Positions 8,728 through 17,764 of a stretch of 64,000 bases of DNA are shown one piece after another. Origin of the DNA: Halodesulfurarchaeum sp. HSR-GB (GTDB lineage: Archaea; Halobacteriota; Halobacteria; Halobacteriales; Halobacteriaceae); NCBI RefSeq assembly GCF_031432215.1, contig NZ_JAVKGN010000001.1, forward strand, positions 1,727,421-1,791,420. The letters are read 5' to 3'. Under the pieces are notes generated by a model. That model had not been told where the DNA came from and made no database searches. It saw only the letters and a list, made by a program, of their open reading frames with translations. The translations under genes and the position numbers were made by a program. The stretch's first letter is position 1, and every line of letters begins with the position of its first letter.

Positions 8728-9050
8728 CCCCCGTTGACGGCCAGCCCGTCACTGCTGGCCCCGACTGGTCGCCGTGGCTCCCGTGGTCCCCACCGCGGAG
8801 TGCCGTGCCAAGATGGAACATCGTTGGTTGAGAATGCCACGGAACGGGCATTGCTATGCGTCCATTTCATCCCGGATCAGCGCTAAACGGACAGATAACC
8901 TCACACCGAGATGGCGGCTGTCCCGGGGTTTTCGCGGTTAGGAGCGTGGTAACCAGATCGGCGGCGATTTCGAAAGGGCGTAATTGACACTCGAAAACGG
9001 GGCGAATGTTCCGGGCCTAACGGTTCACTAGGATGGGATTTGGAGTCCTG
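8728..9050. other. Intergenic region, no gene seen
   Basis: About 320 bases between the start of the signal-peptidase operon and the end of the FAH-family gene. I see no convincing coding frame or RNA gene. The part near 8730-8900 should hold the promoter of the minus-strand operon, but no clear TATA box was identified. Confidence 0.5.
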
Positions 9051-9782
9051 TCAGCCCTGGGCGACGTCGTGTTCGAGCGTTCCAACGCCTTCGATCTCGA
9101 TTGCCACGTGATCACCATCTGAGAGCGGGCCGACTCCAGCCGGTGTTCCGGTACTGATGACATCACCCGGTTCGAGGGTCATGTAAGTCGTGATCTCGGC
9201 GACCAGTTCGGGCACGGAGAAGATGAACTCGGCCCGGGAGGAGGATTGTTTCACCTCGCCGTTGACCCGAAGTTCGATCGACGCGTCCGCGGGTACATCC
9301 TCGGGGTCAGCGACGACCGGCCCCATCGGGGCTGCGCCGTCGAAGGCCTTCCCCCGTATCCAGTTCTGCTCCCGGTCCTGATCGTCGCGATTCGACACGT
9401 CGTTGACGGCCGTAAAGCCCGCGACCACGTCCCAGGCGTCGGCCTCGCTCACGTTGCGGGCTTGCTCACCAATCACTACCCCGAACTCGGCCTCGTAATC
9501 GACTCGCTCTTTGTCGGCCGGGAGGGTGATGGTATCACCGTGACTTGCCACGGTGTTCGGCGTTTTGAGGAAGAGCAGCGGGCGATCGGGGATGTCCGAA
9601 TCGCGTTCGGCGGCGTGATCGGCGTAATTCAATCCGATCGCGATGATCTTCGTCGGCTCGGCCGGCGGGAGCACCTCCACAGTCTCGGGATCGTAGACCT
9701 GCCCGGCGGCCTCGATACCCGCATTCGTCCACTCGCCGGTTCGTGTCGCCCCGGCCCGGTCTCGAAAGCGAACTGTTCGCAT
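9051..9782 (-). CDS. Fumarylacetoacetate hydrolase-family protein
   Basis: This 243-residue protein matches the FAH/5-carboxymethyl-2-hydroxymuconate isomerase fold: IIAIGLNYADHAAE, FLKTPNTV, a DYEAEFGVVIG metal-site segment, NDVSNRD, and the C-terminal GDVISTGTPAGVG. Members hydrolyse C-C bonds or decarboxylate/isomerise small acyl-pyruvates in aromatic or central carbon metabolism. The ATG at 9782 is the family-like start (MRTVRF); an upstream ATG at 9839 adds 19 unlikely residues. It is divergent from the metal-dependent hydrolase at 9890. The exact substrate is not determinable. Confidence 0.9.
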   Translation of the reverse strand: MRTVRFRDRAGATRTGEWTNAGIEAAGQVYDPETVEVLPPAEPTKIIAIGLNYADHAAERDSDIPDRPLLFLKTPNTVASHGDTITLPADKERVDYEAEFGVVIGEQARNVSEADAWDVVAGFTAVNDVSNRDDQDREQNWIRGKAFDGAAPMGPVVADPEDVPADASIELRVNGEVKQSSSRAEFIFSVPELVAEITTYMTLEPGDVISTGTPAGVGPLSDGDHVAIEIEGVGTLEHDVAQG

Positions 9783-9889
9783 GCCCCCGGATTCGTTGGC
9801 CCCTGGCCTAAGGGTTGCGAGGGCGGAAAAGGCTGCCAACCGCCCGAAATGCCACCATACTTATTGGATATTTGCCCCTACACCCGTCC

Positions 9890-10603
9890 ATGCGTCTAAC
9901 CTGGCACGGCCATTCGACCTGGGAAGTAACCGTCGACGAGACACACCTGTTGATCGACCCGTTCTTCGATAATCCCCACACCGCACTCGAACCGATCGAC
10001 GTGCGCACTCCCGATTACGTGCTCCTCACGCACGGCCACGCCGACCATATCGCCCACGTCCCCGAGTTCACCCAGAGCACGATCGTCGCGACGCCGGAAC
10101 TCGCTGCCTACGTGGCCGACGAATACGGGATCCAGGACACCATCGGGATGAACCTGGGTGGGACAGTCGAACTTGGTGATGCCGCCGTGACCATGCACCG
10201 GGCCGACCACTCGAACGGCATCGAGACCGATTACGCCAGCTCCGGCGGCATGCCGGCCGGGTTCGCCATCAGCGACGCGACGCCTACACCCGAAGACGCC
10301 GCGGAGTGTACGACCTTCTATCACGCCGGAGACACCGCGCTCATGACCGAGATGCGGGAGGTCATCGGGCCGTACCTGGACCCGGACGCGGCCGCAGTCC
10401 CGATCGGCGATCACTACACCATGGGCCCCGAGCAGGCCGCCATCGCGGTCGACTGGCTCGGGGTCGAGCGAGCCTTCCCGATGCACTATGACACCTTCCC
10501 CGCCATCGAACAGGACCCGGCGGATTACGAGCGAGCCGTGAAGAAAACGGGCAGTTCGGCGACCGTCGACGTTTTGGACGGCGACGAGACGGTCGAGATC
10601 TGA
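9890..10603 (+). CDS. UPF0173-type metal-dependent hydrolase (metallo-beta-lactamase fold)
   Basis: This 237-residue protein begins [13 protein letters not shown] and has the metal motif THGHADH, then [12 protein letters not shown] and a late MHYDTFP, which together form the metallo-beta-lactamase site of the UPF0173/UlaG-like group. It is probably a cytosolic hydrolase of unknown substrate. The start ATG at 9890 fits the family; the frame is open further upstream without likely coding content. It stands alone and precedes the DUF5779 gene by about 40 bases. Confidence 0.92.
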   Translation: MRLTWHGHSTWEVTVDETHLLIDPFFDNPHTALEPIDVRTPDYVLLTHGHADHIAHVPEFTQSTIVATPELAAYVADEYGIQDTIGMNLGGTVELGDAAVTMHRADHSNGIETDYASSGGMPAGFAISDATPTPEDAAECTTFYHAGDTALMTEMREVIGPYLDPDAAAVPIGDHYTMGPEQAAIAVDWLGVERAFPMHYDTFPAIEQDPADYERAVKKTGSSATVDVLDGDETVEI

Positions 10604-10645
10604 TCGGGACGAACGTTTTTATCCGCTGGCGCGTTCGGTTCGCGC

Positions 10646-10948
10646 ATGAGCGACTTCAGCCTGGACCTCCGCAACGCCGAAGAAGAACTCGACATCTCGG
10701 CCGCCGAGGAGGGGGATTTCGGCGGTCGAGTCGTCCTGGGGACCCTCGACGGTACCACCCCCGACGAGGAGTGGCTGGCCGAAATCGAGGCGGGCAACGT
10801 CCTCTTCCTCGCCATCGAGGGGGATCTCAACGAACTCGCGTCCGGGTTCGCCCGGGACGTAAAGGAAAACGGCGGGTCGCTCACGCACTTCCGGCGGTTT
10901 CTGGTCGTGGGCCCACCCGGCGTGCAGGTCGACACCGAGCGACTCTGA
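10646..10948 (+). CDS. DUF5779-family protein
   Basis: This 100-residue acidic protein (MSDFSLDLRNAEEELDIS... GRVVLGTLDGTTPDEEWL... FLVVGPPGVQVDTERL) matches the small haloarchaeal DUF5779 family, whose function is unknown. It has no membrane segment and no catalytic motif. The distance from the upstream gene leaves room for its own promoter. Confidence 0.82.
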   Translation: MSDFSLDLRNAEEELDISAAEEGDFGGRVVLGTLDGTTPDEEWLAEIEAGNVLFLAIEGDLNELASGFARDVKENGGSLTHFRRFLVVGPPGVQVDTERL

Positions 10949-10998
10949 GGATTTCCGTCTCCGACAACTGTTAACAGCCATCGCTCGTACCCCAGGGT

Positions 10999-11658
10999 AT
11001 GCCTATCAGAGACGACGGTTCGGCGACCGATCCGGCGATCGTGGACCAGTTCGACGGCGGATTCGGCTGGCTCCCACATCCCGAGGAGGCGATGCAACGG
11101 GCCAGTCACGCCGTCGATTTCGGTGACGGCGTCTGGATCGTCGATCCCCTCGACGCACCTGGTATCGACGAGCGAATCGAGGAACTCGGCGAGGTTCGGG
11201 GTGTCATCGTCCTCCTCGACCGGCACGAGCGGGACGCCGCGGCGTTCGCGAATCGGTTCGACGTCCCCGTCTTTCGACCGCCCTACGTGGACCGGGAGTT
11301 CGACGCCCCCGTCGAGTGGCTCGGGTCACATCTCCCCGACTCGGATGTGCAGGTGCTCCAGACAGTCGACCTCCCGTTCTGGAAAGAGGGGGCGCTCTAC
11401 GACGGAGAGACACTTGTTCTCGCTGACGCCCTGGGGGCGGCCGGCTACTTCGCCGTTGGACCGGAACGACTCGGCGTGCACCCTATGCTCCGGCTCTCCC
11501 CGCCTACCAAGTTAGGCGGACTCACGCCAGAGCGGATCTTCGTCGGCCACGGCGAAGGCGTCGGGTATCGTGCTGCAGAAGCACTGGACGTGGCTCTCAC
11601 TGGCGCTCGGTGGCGGTTGCCCCAGGCCTGGCTGGCCGGGCTTCGATCAATCTTCTAG
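10999..11658 (+). CDS. Haloarchaeal hypothetical, possibly degenerate metallo-beta-lactamase-like
   Basis: This 219-residue soluble protein has DFGDGVWIVDPLDAPGIDERI, then VIVLLDRHERDAAAFA and late IFVGHGEGV, an order that recalls metallo-beta-lactamase folds. However, the usual HxHxDH is replaced by LDRHERDA, so metal binding is doubtful. It converges with aglJ with a 12-base tail overlap. I do not assign a function. Confidence 0.75.
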   Translation: MPIRDDGSATDPAIVDQFDGGFGWLPHPEEAMQRASHAVDFGDGVWIVDPLDAPGIDERIEELGEVRGVIVLLDRHERDAAAFANRFDVPVFRPPYVDREFDAPVEWLGSHLPDSDVQVLQTVDLPFWKEGALYDGETLVLADALGAAGYFAVGPERLGVHPMLRLSPPTKLGGLTPERIFVGHGEGVGYRAAEALDVALTGARWRLPQAWLAGLRSIF

Positions 11659-12582
11659 CTCGGTGAGGCGGTCGGCGATGTCGTCCAGCCGTCGCAGTCG
11701 CTCCCGATGCAGACTCGCGAGCATGTCCGCGAGAAAGCCAAAGAGGATCAACTGTCCGCCGAGCAGAATGGCGAGCGTCGCGAGTACGGCGATAATCTCG
11801 TGTGAAACGTTCTGCGTGAAGTACTCCACACCGACGTAGCCGCCGAAGAGCAATCCCGCGCCGAAGATGAGCCCACCGACGCTCCCGAAGTAAAAGAGTG
11901 GATTCGTCGTCTTCGCCAGGCTGTAGAGGGTCAAAAGGATTCGGCCGCCGTCCGCAATCGGGTTCAGGTTCGGGTCGGAACCCGCGGGTCGGGCGCGGTA
12001 CGTGATCGGAACGACCGACACGTCGAGTCCACGTTTGACACACTCCACTGCCATCTCGGTCTCGATGCCAAAGCCAGTCGCCGAGAGATGCATCCGCTCG
12101 AAGGAGTCCCGGGTGAACGCCCGGTAGCCACTGAGAATGTCGCCGTGGTCCTCGCCGTGGACGCCTCTGAACACCCGATTGAAGAGTCGATTGCCTACCT
12201 TGTTGAGCCGGGTCATCGCCCCCGATTCCATGTCGGCAAACCGGTTGCCGACGACGTGGTCCGCCTCGCCCGCCCGGAGGGGTTCGAGCAGGCGGTCGGC
12301 CTGACTCGGGACGTAGGTGCCATCGCCGTCGAGCATGAGGACGAACTCGGCTTCGACGTGTTCGATCGCTTCCCTGACCGCCTGGCCCTTGCCGCTGCCG
12401 GACTGGGTTATCACCCGAGCCCCGGCGTTCTCCGCGATCTCGACGGTGTCATCCGTCGAGTGACCGTCGACGACCAGCACGTTCTCCAGCCCAGCCTCGT
12501 GAAGCCCGGCGATGACGTCGCCGATCGTCTCGGCCTCATCGAGAGTCGGAATCAACACACAGACCTCGCCGTCCTCACCCAT
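11647..12582 (-). CDS. aglJ: Dolichyl-phosphate hexosyltransferase AglJ (GT2)
   Basis: This 311-residue protein has an N-terminal GT2 domain (VCVLIPTLDEAETIGDVI, VVDGHSTDDT, LMLDGDGTY as the metal/nucleotide site, and GYRAF) and two or three hydrophobic segments after about residue 225. AglJ charges dolichol phosphate with the first sugar of the N-glycan on the cytosolic face of the membrane. The ATG at 12582 is preferred: a GAGGGTGG ribosome site precedes it. The downstream-sense neighbour (12626-13813) is a sugar nucleotidyltransferase on the same strand, which fits a shared supply line for glycan building. Orthology to Haloferax AglJ is likely but not proven. Confidence 0.85.
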   Translation of the reverse strand: MGEDGEVCVLIPTLDEAETIGDVIAGLHEAGLENVLVVDGHSTDDTVEIAENAGARVITQSGSGKGQAVREAIEHVEAEFVLMLDGDGTYVPSQADRLLEPLRAGEADHVVGNRFADMESGAMTRLNKVGNRLFNRVFRGVHGEDHGDILSGYRAFTRDSFERMHLSATGFGIETEMAVECVKRGLDVSVVPITYRARPAGSDPNLNPIADGGRILLTLYSLAKTTNPLFYFGSVGGLIFGAGLLFGGYVGVEYFTQNVSHEIIAVLATLAILLGGQLILFGFLADMLASLHRERLRRLDDIADRLTELED

Positions 12583-12625
12583 TACCACCCTCTCGCGAGG
12601 CCATCGCCAAAAGCGTATCCTTCGC

Positions 12626-13813
12626 TCAGTCTCGCCGGACGACCGCGCCCGGGTTGGTAGTCGCCCCGGCGTCGAGGGTCACACCGACGTTGAGACTCGT
12701 GTTGATGCCCGTCTTCGCCCCCGGGCCACAAACACAGCCGAACTTCCGGCGACCCGTATCCACCGATTCGCCTTTGACCGTCGCCCGGACCGTCTGGTCG
12801 TCGTGTCGCAGGTTCGCGACGACGGTCCCCGCCCCGAAATTGACGTCCGGCCCGATCACGCTGTCTCCGACATAGGAGAGGTGTGAGATACTCGCTCCGG
12901 CCATCACCACGCTGTTTTTGACTTCGACGGCGTGACCGATCTGGGCGTTCCGATCGACCAGAGTGGTCCCTCGAATGTAGGCGTTCGGCCCGACTGTCGC
13001 TCCCTCACGGATCATCGCCGGCCCCTCGATGACCACTCCGTGACGGACTGTCGCGCCGGGTTCGACTACCACACGCCCCTGGAGGTCAGCCCCCGGGTGA
13101 ACGTTCCCCGCGACGGCCCGGGACCGCTCCCCGATCAACCACTCGTTCGCGTCGAGAAGTTCCCAGGGCCGACCCACGTCGAGCCACCGGTCCATCTCGA
13201 CGGGTGCCACCGTGGTCGATTCACAGGCCCGATCTAGCACGTCGGTGAGTTCCCGCTCGCCGCGCTCGCTTTCGGCCACGTCGAGCCAATCGACGGCCTC
13301 GCCCGGGAACACGTAGGCCCCGGTGTTCACCAGATCCGAGGGCGGGTCCGCCGGCTTCTCGATGACGCCGGTCACGCGACTCTCGTCTTCGGAGAGTTCG
13401 AGCACGCCGTACTGACTCGGGTTCGGAACGCGCATCGCGCCGACGGCGGGCCCAGCCTCGAAGACCGCGCGAAGCGATTGTGGGTCGTAGAGTCCATCGC
13501 CGTTGAGCACGGCAAACGGCTCATCATCGAGTTCCTGGCTCGCTACTTGCAAGGCGTCGGCGGTTCCGTCCTGGGTGGACTGTTCGACGTACTCGATGGG
13601 CAGGCCGTCCCAGAAATCGCCGAAGTGATCACGGATAGCTGCCCCTTCGTAGCCGATCACGAGAATGATCCGGTCCGCACCCGCAGACCGGGCTGCCTCG
13701 ATGGTGTGCTCCAGGAGCGGCCGATCGGCGACGGGCAGCATCGGTTTCGGGCGATCCGCCGTGAGCGGGCGCATTCGAGTGCCCTCGCCCGCGGCGAGAA
13801 TGACGGTGTCCAT
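12626..13813 (-). CDS. GlmU-like sugar-1-phosphate nucleotidylyltransferase/acetyltransferase
   Basis: This 395-residue protein has an N-terminal nucleotidyltransferase (LAAGEGTRMRPLTADRPKPM, then VLNGDGLYD, GVIEKP and WLDVGRPWELL) and a C-terminal left-handed beta-helix of hexapeptide repeats (from about residue 240). This is the archaeal bifunctional GlmU-type layout that makes UDP-GlcNAc or a related sugar nucleotide from the 1-phosphate. A second, diverged copy lies at 19221, next to glmS, so the two may serve different sugars. It lies 43 bases upstream of aglJ on the same strand and is probably co-transcribed with it. Confidence 0.9.
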   Translation of the reverse strand: MDTVILAAGEGTRMRPLTADRPKPMLPVADRPLLEHTIEAARSAGADRIILVIGYEGAAIRDHFGDFWDGLPIEYVEQSTQDGTADALQVASQELDDEPFAVLNGDGLYDPQSLRAVFEAGPAVGAMRVPNPSQYGVLELSEDESRVTGVIEKPADPPSDLVNTGAYVFPGEAVDWLDVAESERGERELTDVLDRACESTTVAPVEMDRWLDVGRPWELLDANEWLIGERSRAVAGNVHPGADLQGRVVVEPGATVRHGVVIEGPAMIREGATVGPNAYIRGTTLVDRNAQIGHAVEVKNSVVMAGASISHLSYVGDSVIGPDVNFGAGTVVANLRHDDQTVRATVKGESVDTGRRKFGCVCGPGAKTGINTSLNVGVTLDAGATTNPGAVVRRD

Positions 13814-13885
13814 GGCTCTATTGGCTGGGCGACGGGGGAAAGATTTGTCGGGTCGACGGCCACGAGGGGCTCCCAGGTCTCGAAA

Positions 13886-14275
13886 CTACGCGTGTCTGTG
13901 GTTCTCAATGGACAGTCCGTCGATTGACTCGAAGTGGTCGTCACCAGCAACAAGGGTCGCCCCACGGTTGCGAGCTACCCCTGCGATCATGACGTCGCCG
14001 ATGGGAATTCGATCCCCCGCTGATTGCAATTCCGCCTGGATACGGGCCCCCTCGATTGCGTCCAGCGTGGAAAACTCGAGGAAGTCCACCCATCGAAGCG
14101 ACTCCTGAAGTTCGGACAGCTCTCGCTTGGAATCCCAGACCACGCCAAACGCCAGCTCGAACATCGAGACAGTCGATGCGACGAGTGGGACGTGTTCGTT
14201 TGCGGCGAAAAAATCTCTGGCTGACGCCCGCCCACGTTCGTAATCGACCAAGTAGCTCGTTTCGAGCAGTTTCAT
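13886..14275 (-). CDS. vapC: VapC-type PIN-domain toxin
   Basis: This 129-residue PIN protein has the acidic residues expected of the fold: Glu/Asp in KLLETSYLVDYERG, FELAFGV, DVMIAGVARNRGATLVAGDDHF. PIN toxins cut RNA, often tRNA or rRNA, using Mg2+. Its first bases overlap the end of the antitoxin gene by 4 (ATGA), a normal vapBC arrangement. The N-terminal first Asp is replaced by Glu (LLETSY), as in some PIN proteins. Type II TA assignment is well supported by pairing. Confidence 0.87.
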   Translation of the reverse strand: MKLLETSYLVDYERGRASARDFFAANEHVPLVASTVSMFELAFGVVWDSKRELSELQESLRWVDFLEFSTLDAIEGARIQAELQSAGDRIPIGDVMIAGVARNRGATLVAGDDHFESIDGLSIENHRHA

Positions 14276-14481
14276 TGATCGAAGTCGCGCTCGAAGAGCT
14301 GATCCAACTCGTCCAACCCACCCTCGAAGTCCACATCACCCAGTGCCCCGAACCCGGCTTCGAACTGGGTTCCCCGATCTGTCAATCGCGATAGTAAATC
14401 GGAGAAGCTTTCGTCTGGGCGCTTCTGTGCCCGTAGCTGTTCATAGACCTCCTCACGAACCCGAATTGTTTTCGTCCCCAT
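14272..14481 (-). CDS. vapB: VapB-type antitoxin (DUF217-like)
   Basis: This 69-residue protein (KTIRVREEVYEQLRAQKRPDESFSDLLSRLT) matches the short DUF217/VapB family, with an N-terminal DNA-binding part and an acidic C-terminal tail that should block the VapC active site. It precedes vapC with a 4-base overlap. The promoter lies between it and the divergent agl3-like gene and includes a short palindrome. Confidence 0.87.
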   Translation of the reverse strand: MGTKTIRVREEVYEQLRAQKRPDESFSDLLSRLTDRGTQFEAGFGALGDVDFEGGLDELDQLFERDFDQ

Positions 14482-14492
14482 GTGTGTATGTG

Positions 14493-14504
14493 TACGTCCA
14501 CGTA
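14493..14504. promoter_or_regulatory. Palindrome in the vapB leader (possible autoregulation operator)
   Basis: TACGT-CC-ACGTA lies 12 to 23 bases before the vapB ATG (14481) and just downstream of a CAAATATG TATA-like box. That position would suit repression by the VapBC complex. Only one copy was seen, so this is a candidate. Confidence 0.35.
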
Positions 14505-14605
14505 GACATATTTGTTCGGGTCACCCCGATGTGTCGCCCAAGATGGCCGCCCAGCAGAAGGGTACGCTTATGTGGATCGGTTAGTAACTCGCGAACTGAG
14601 TAACC

Positions 14606-15775
14606 ATGACCATTCTGCTCACCGGCGGCGACGGCTACCTCGGGTGGCCGACCGCCCTGCGGATCGCCAGTCGCACCGACGACCGAGTCGTTCTCGTCGA
14701 CAATTTCGCCCGCCGCGAGTGGGTCGAGAACGTCGGTTCGCGCAGCGCGACACCCGTCGCCCCGATCTCCGAGCGACTGGACGCCGCCGAGGAAGTCCTG
14801 GGAATCACGAACCTCTCCTTCGTCGAGGGTGACCTGGCGGACAAGGAGTTCACGGACGAACTGCTCGGAATCCACGAACCCGAGGTCATCGTCCACGCCG
14901 CGGCCCAGCCCTCCGCGCCCTACTCCCAGATCAACGGCGAGCGGGCGAACTACACCCAGCACAACAACATGCAGGCCACGCGGAACCTGCTCTGGGGGCT
15001 GGAGGAACAGGACCTCACCGATACTCACTTCATCGAGACCACGACGACCGGGGTCTACGGCGCACCCGAGTTCCCGATCCCAGAGGGTGGCGCGACGATG
15101 GAAAACCAGGGCGAAGAAGACGAAGTGCCCTTCCCCGCGATGGCCGGTAGCTGGTATCACCTCACAAAGAGCCACGACGCCGCGAACATGCGGCTGGCCC
15201 ACCAGCAGTTCGACATCCCGATCTCGGACGTTCGGACCTCGATCATCTACGGGGCGGGAACCGACGAGACCCAGGCCGACGAACGGCTGGCCACCCGGTT
15301 TGACTTCGATTACTACTTCGGCGTGGTCGCCCATCGCTTCGCGGCGCAGGCCGTCGCGGGCTACCCGATGACCGTCTACGGCAAGGGCGAGCAGCGAAAG
15401 CCCTTCGGCAGCCTCGAAGACGCGGTCGAGGGCCTGGCACGACTGGCGCTCATGGACCCCGAGGAGCGCGAGTCGGGACACACCGTCTACAACCAGGTGA
15501 CCCGGCCGATCAGCATCGTCGAGGTGGCAGAGACCATCGCCGACGTGGCCGGGGAGTTCGGCTACGACGTCGCCGTCAAGCACTTCGAGAACCCACGTGA
15601 CGAGGACGAGACCCACGAGATGGAGATCGAGAACGACCGTTACCTCGATCTGATCGACGAACAGCGCGTGACCTTCGAGGAGGGCATGCGCGAGACCATC
15701 GGGACCATCAGCGAGTACGAGGAGATCATCACGGCCCACGAGGACCGGTTCCTCCCCGGCGTCCTCGAAGACTGA
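14606..15775 (+). CDS. agl3: UDP-sulfoquinovose synthase-like (Agl3/SQD1 family)
   Basis: This 389-residue SDR-family enzyme has GGDGYLGWPTALRIA at the NAD site, THFIETTTTGVYGAPEF, and GSWYHLTKSHDAANMRLA with the YxxxK-like active site. These are the marks of the SQD1/Agl3 group, which makes UDP-sulfoquinovose from UDP-glucose and sulfite. Sulfolobus Agl3 uses it for N-glycans. It heads an operon of three short-chain dehydrogenase genes spaced one base apart or overlapping by 4. A TATA-like CTTATG lies about 36 bases before the ATG. The family assignment is strong; the product in this organism is inferred. Confidence 0.87.
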   Translation: MTILLTGGDGYLGWPTALRIASRTDDRVVLVDNFARREWVENVGSRSATPVAPISERLDAAEEVLGITNLSFVEGDLADKEFTDELLGIHEPEVIVHAAAQPSAPYSQINGERANYTQHNNMQATRNLLWGLEEQDLTDTHFIETTTTGVYGAPEFPIPEGGATMENQGEEDEVPFPAMAGSWYHLTKSHDAANMRLAHQQFDIPISDVRTSIIYGAGTDETQADERLATRFDFDYYFGVVAHRFAAQAVAGYPMTVYGKGEQRKPFGSLEDAVEGLARLALMDPEERESGHTVYNQVTRPISIVEVAETIADVAGEFGYDVAVKHFENPRDEDETHEMEIENDRYLDLIDEQRVTFEEGMRETIGTISEYEEIITAHEDRFLPGVLED

Positions 15776-15776
15776 G

Positions 15777-16718
15777 ATGGAGGTCCTGGTCACCGGCGGT
15801 CTGGGGTACATCGGTAGCGCACTGGTCCCACACCTGCTGGACCAGGAGTCAGTGACTGGCGTCAGGATTCTCGACGATCAATCGACCGGCAGCCCGCGGA
15901 ACCTCTTGGGTTCGGGGCTGAGCAATGGCCAGCCCCTCGACGTGCGAGCCGGCGACGTCCGGGAGTATGGCACCGTCGAGAGCGCGACCCGAGGCGTCGA
16001 TGCAGTCATCCACCTCGCGGCAATCACCGGCGCGGAGAGCACTCACGACCGCCGCGAAGAGACCTTCGCGGTGAACTACGAGGGCACCGAGAACGTCCTC
16101 CAGGCCGCCGAAAAACACGCCGTCGAGACCGTGGTCTTTGCCTCCTCGTGTAATCTTTACGGCCGGGCGGCGGAGACGGAGCTGTCAGAGGACGCCGAGC
16201 CGGACCCGCTGAACCCCTACGCCGAGTCCAAATACGAGTCCGAGCAACTCCTTCGGGAGACAGCGGCAGAGAGTGACCTCTCGACGACCGCGCTGCGGAT
16301 GAGCACCAACTTCGGGTACGCACCCGGAATCCGGTTCAATCTCGTAGTGAACCACTTCGTGTTCCAGGCGCTGACGGGCCGGCCACTGACCGTCTACGGC
16401 GACGGCACCAACTGGCGGCCGTTCATCCACGTTCGAGACGCTGCACGGGCCTTCGCTCACGCGGCGCTCAATCCCGAGCAGTACGACCAGCCCGTCTACA
16501 ACGTGGGCGCGAACGATCAGAACTACCAGATCAAGGAGATCGCGGCGGTGGTCCGTTCGGAGTTGGATCGTGATCTGGAGATCACCTATCTGGAAGATCG
16601 CAAACCGGGGCCGTCATACCACGTGAACTTCGATCGGCTCGCGGCGGGGACGGATTACGAGCCGGAAGAAACACTTCGGTCGGGTATTCGAGATCTGGCA
16701 GCCCAATTCGAATCATGA
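15777..16718 (+). CDS. NAD-dependent sugar epimerase/dehydratase
   Basis: This 313-residue extended SDR has TGGLGYIGSALVPHLL at the NAD site, FASSCNLYGRA and YAESKYESEQ (YxxxK active site), then GDGTNWRPFIHVRD near the C-terminus. Enzymes of this type epimerise, dehydrate or reduce nucleotide sugars. It starts one base after the agl3-like stop and overlaps the next epimerase by 4 bases, so the three act together. The exact sugar is not identifiable. Confidence 0.88.
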   Translation: MEVLVTGGLGYIGSALVPHLLDQESVTGVRILDDQSTGSPRNLLGSGLSNGQPLDVRAGDVREYGTVESATRGVDAVIHLAAITGAESTHDRREETFAVNYEGTENVLQAAEKHAVETVVFASSCNLYGRAAETELSEDAEPDPLNPYAESKYESEQLLRETAAESDLSTTALRMSTNFGYAPGIRFNLVVNHFVFQALTGRPLTVYGDGTNWRPFIHVRDAARAFAHAALNPEQYDQPVYNVGANDQNYQIKEIAAVVRSELDRDLEITYLEDRKPGPSYHVNFDRLAAGTDYEPEETLRSGIRDLAAQFES

Positions 16719-17710
16719 GCACCACTGAAACTTCACCAACGATCGCCATCACCGGCGCAGCGGGATTCATCGGCAGTCGTGTCGTGAAAGACCTGCAGGA
16801 AGCACACCCTGACTGGGAACTCATCGCGTTGGACAACTTCTACCTGGGTGAGGTGCGACAGATCGGAGAGCTCGTCGTCGAAGAGGTCGACATCCGGGAT
16901 CGAGATGCCCTGGAGGCGACCCTCTCCGGTGCCGATGTCGTCTTGCACCTGGCCGCGATCAGCGGCGTGGAGGACGCCACGGCGCACCCGGATTTGACCT
17001 ACGAGGTCAACGTCCAGGGGACGAACAACGTCGCCTGGTTCTGTCGAAAGACCGGTGCGGGGATGGTCTTCCCGTTGAGCATGGCGACCACACTGGGGAA
17101 TCCCGACGAGTTCCCCATCACGACAGATCACGAACGGGACCCGATGAACTGGTACGGCCGGAGCAAGGTCCTGGGCGAGCAGGCCGTCGAGACCTACGCC
17201 GATGGGGCGTTTCCGGCCCACCTGTTCATGAAGTCGAACCTTTATGGGGAGCACGAGATCGGCGACCAGGTGGTCTCGAAGGGGACGGTGATCAACTTCT
17301 TCGTCGATCGCGTGTTCACGGACGACCCGCTCACGGTCTACGAGCCGGGAACCCAGGCCCGCAACTACGTTCACGTCACGGACGTGGCCCGTGCCTACGT
17401 CAAGAGCGCCGAGAAACTCCTGGAGCAACTCGAGGCCGGCGAGACCGGAGCCAGCGCCTACGAGATCGCGAGCGACGAGGACCCCAGCGTGATGTCCGTC
17501 GCGAAGACCGTCCAGGAGATCGCTGCCGAGAAGGGGATCGAGACCGAGGTCACACTGGTCGAGAACCCACGCGAGAGCGAGTCCATGGTGAGCGAGTTCG
17601 AAATCGATACGTCGAAAGCAAAGCGAGAGCTTGGTTGGGAGCCCGAGTTGACCATCGAAGCGAGCGTCCGGCGGTTGTTGGAGAAGCGGACCGCACAGCT
17701 GGTCAATTGA
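16715..17710 (+). CDS. NAD-dependent sugar epimerase/dehydratase
   Basis: This 331-residue extended SDR has TGAAGFIGSRVVKDLQ, HLAAISGVEDA, MATTLGNPDEFPI, NWYGRSKVLGEQ (YxxxK) and GTQARNYVHVTD. It differs from its neighbour in the sequence around the catalytic Ser/Thr. It is third in the agl3-like operon and overlaps the second gene by 4 bases (ATGA). It probably acts on the same UDP-sugar route, perhaps as a 4-epimerase or reductase. Confidence 0.87.
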   Translation: MSTTETSPTIAITGAAGFIGSRVVKDLQEAHPDWELIALDNFYLGEVRQIGELVVEEVDIRDRDALEATLSGADVVLHLAAISGVEDATAHPDLTYEVNVQGTNNVAWFCRKTGAGMVFPLSMATTLGNPDEFPITTDHERDPMNWYGRSKVLGEQAVETYADGAFPAHLFMKSNLYGEHEIGDQVVSKGTVINFFVDRVFTDDPLTVYEPGTQARNYVHVTDVARAYVKSAEKLLEQLEAGETGASAYEIASDEDPSVMSVAKTVQEIAAEKGIETEVTLVENPRESESMVSEFEIDTSKAKRELGWEPELTIEASVRRLLEKRTAQLVN

Positions 17711-17764
17711 ATTCGGGTCGGTTGGAGGTTCTGCAACCCGACCAGCGGAATTTCGTATCGAGAA

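Noticed and set aside
14453-15811. 452-codon open frame on the minus strand
   Set aside because: It is antisense to the well-supported agl3-like gene and reflects GC-rich third positions; its product has no family features.
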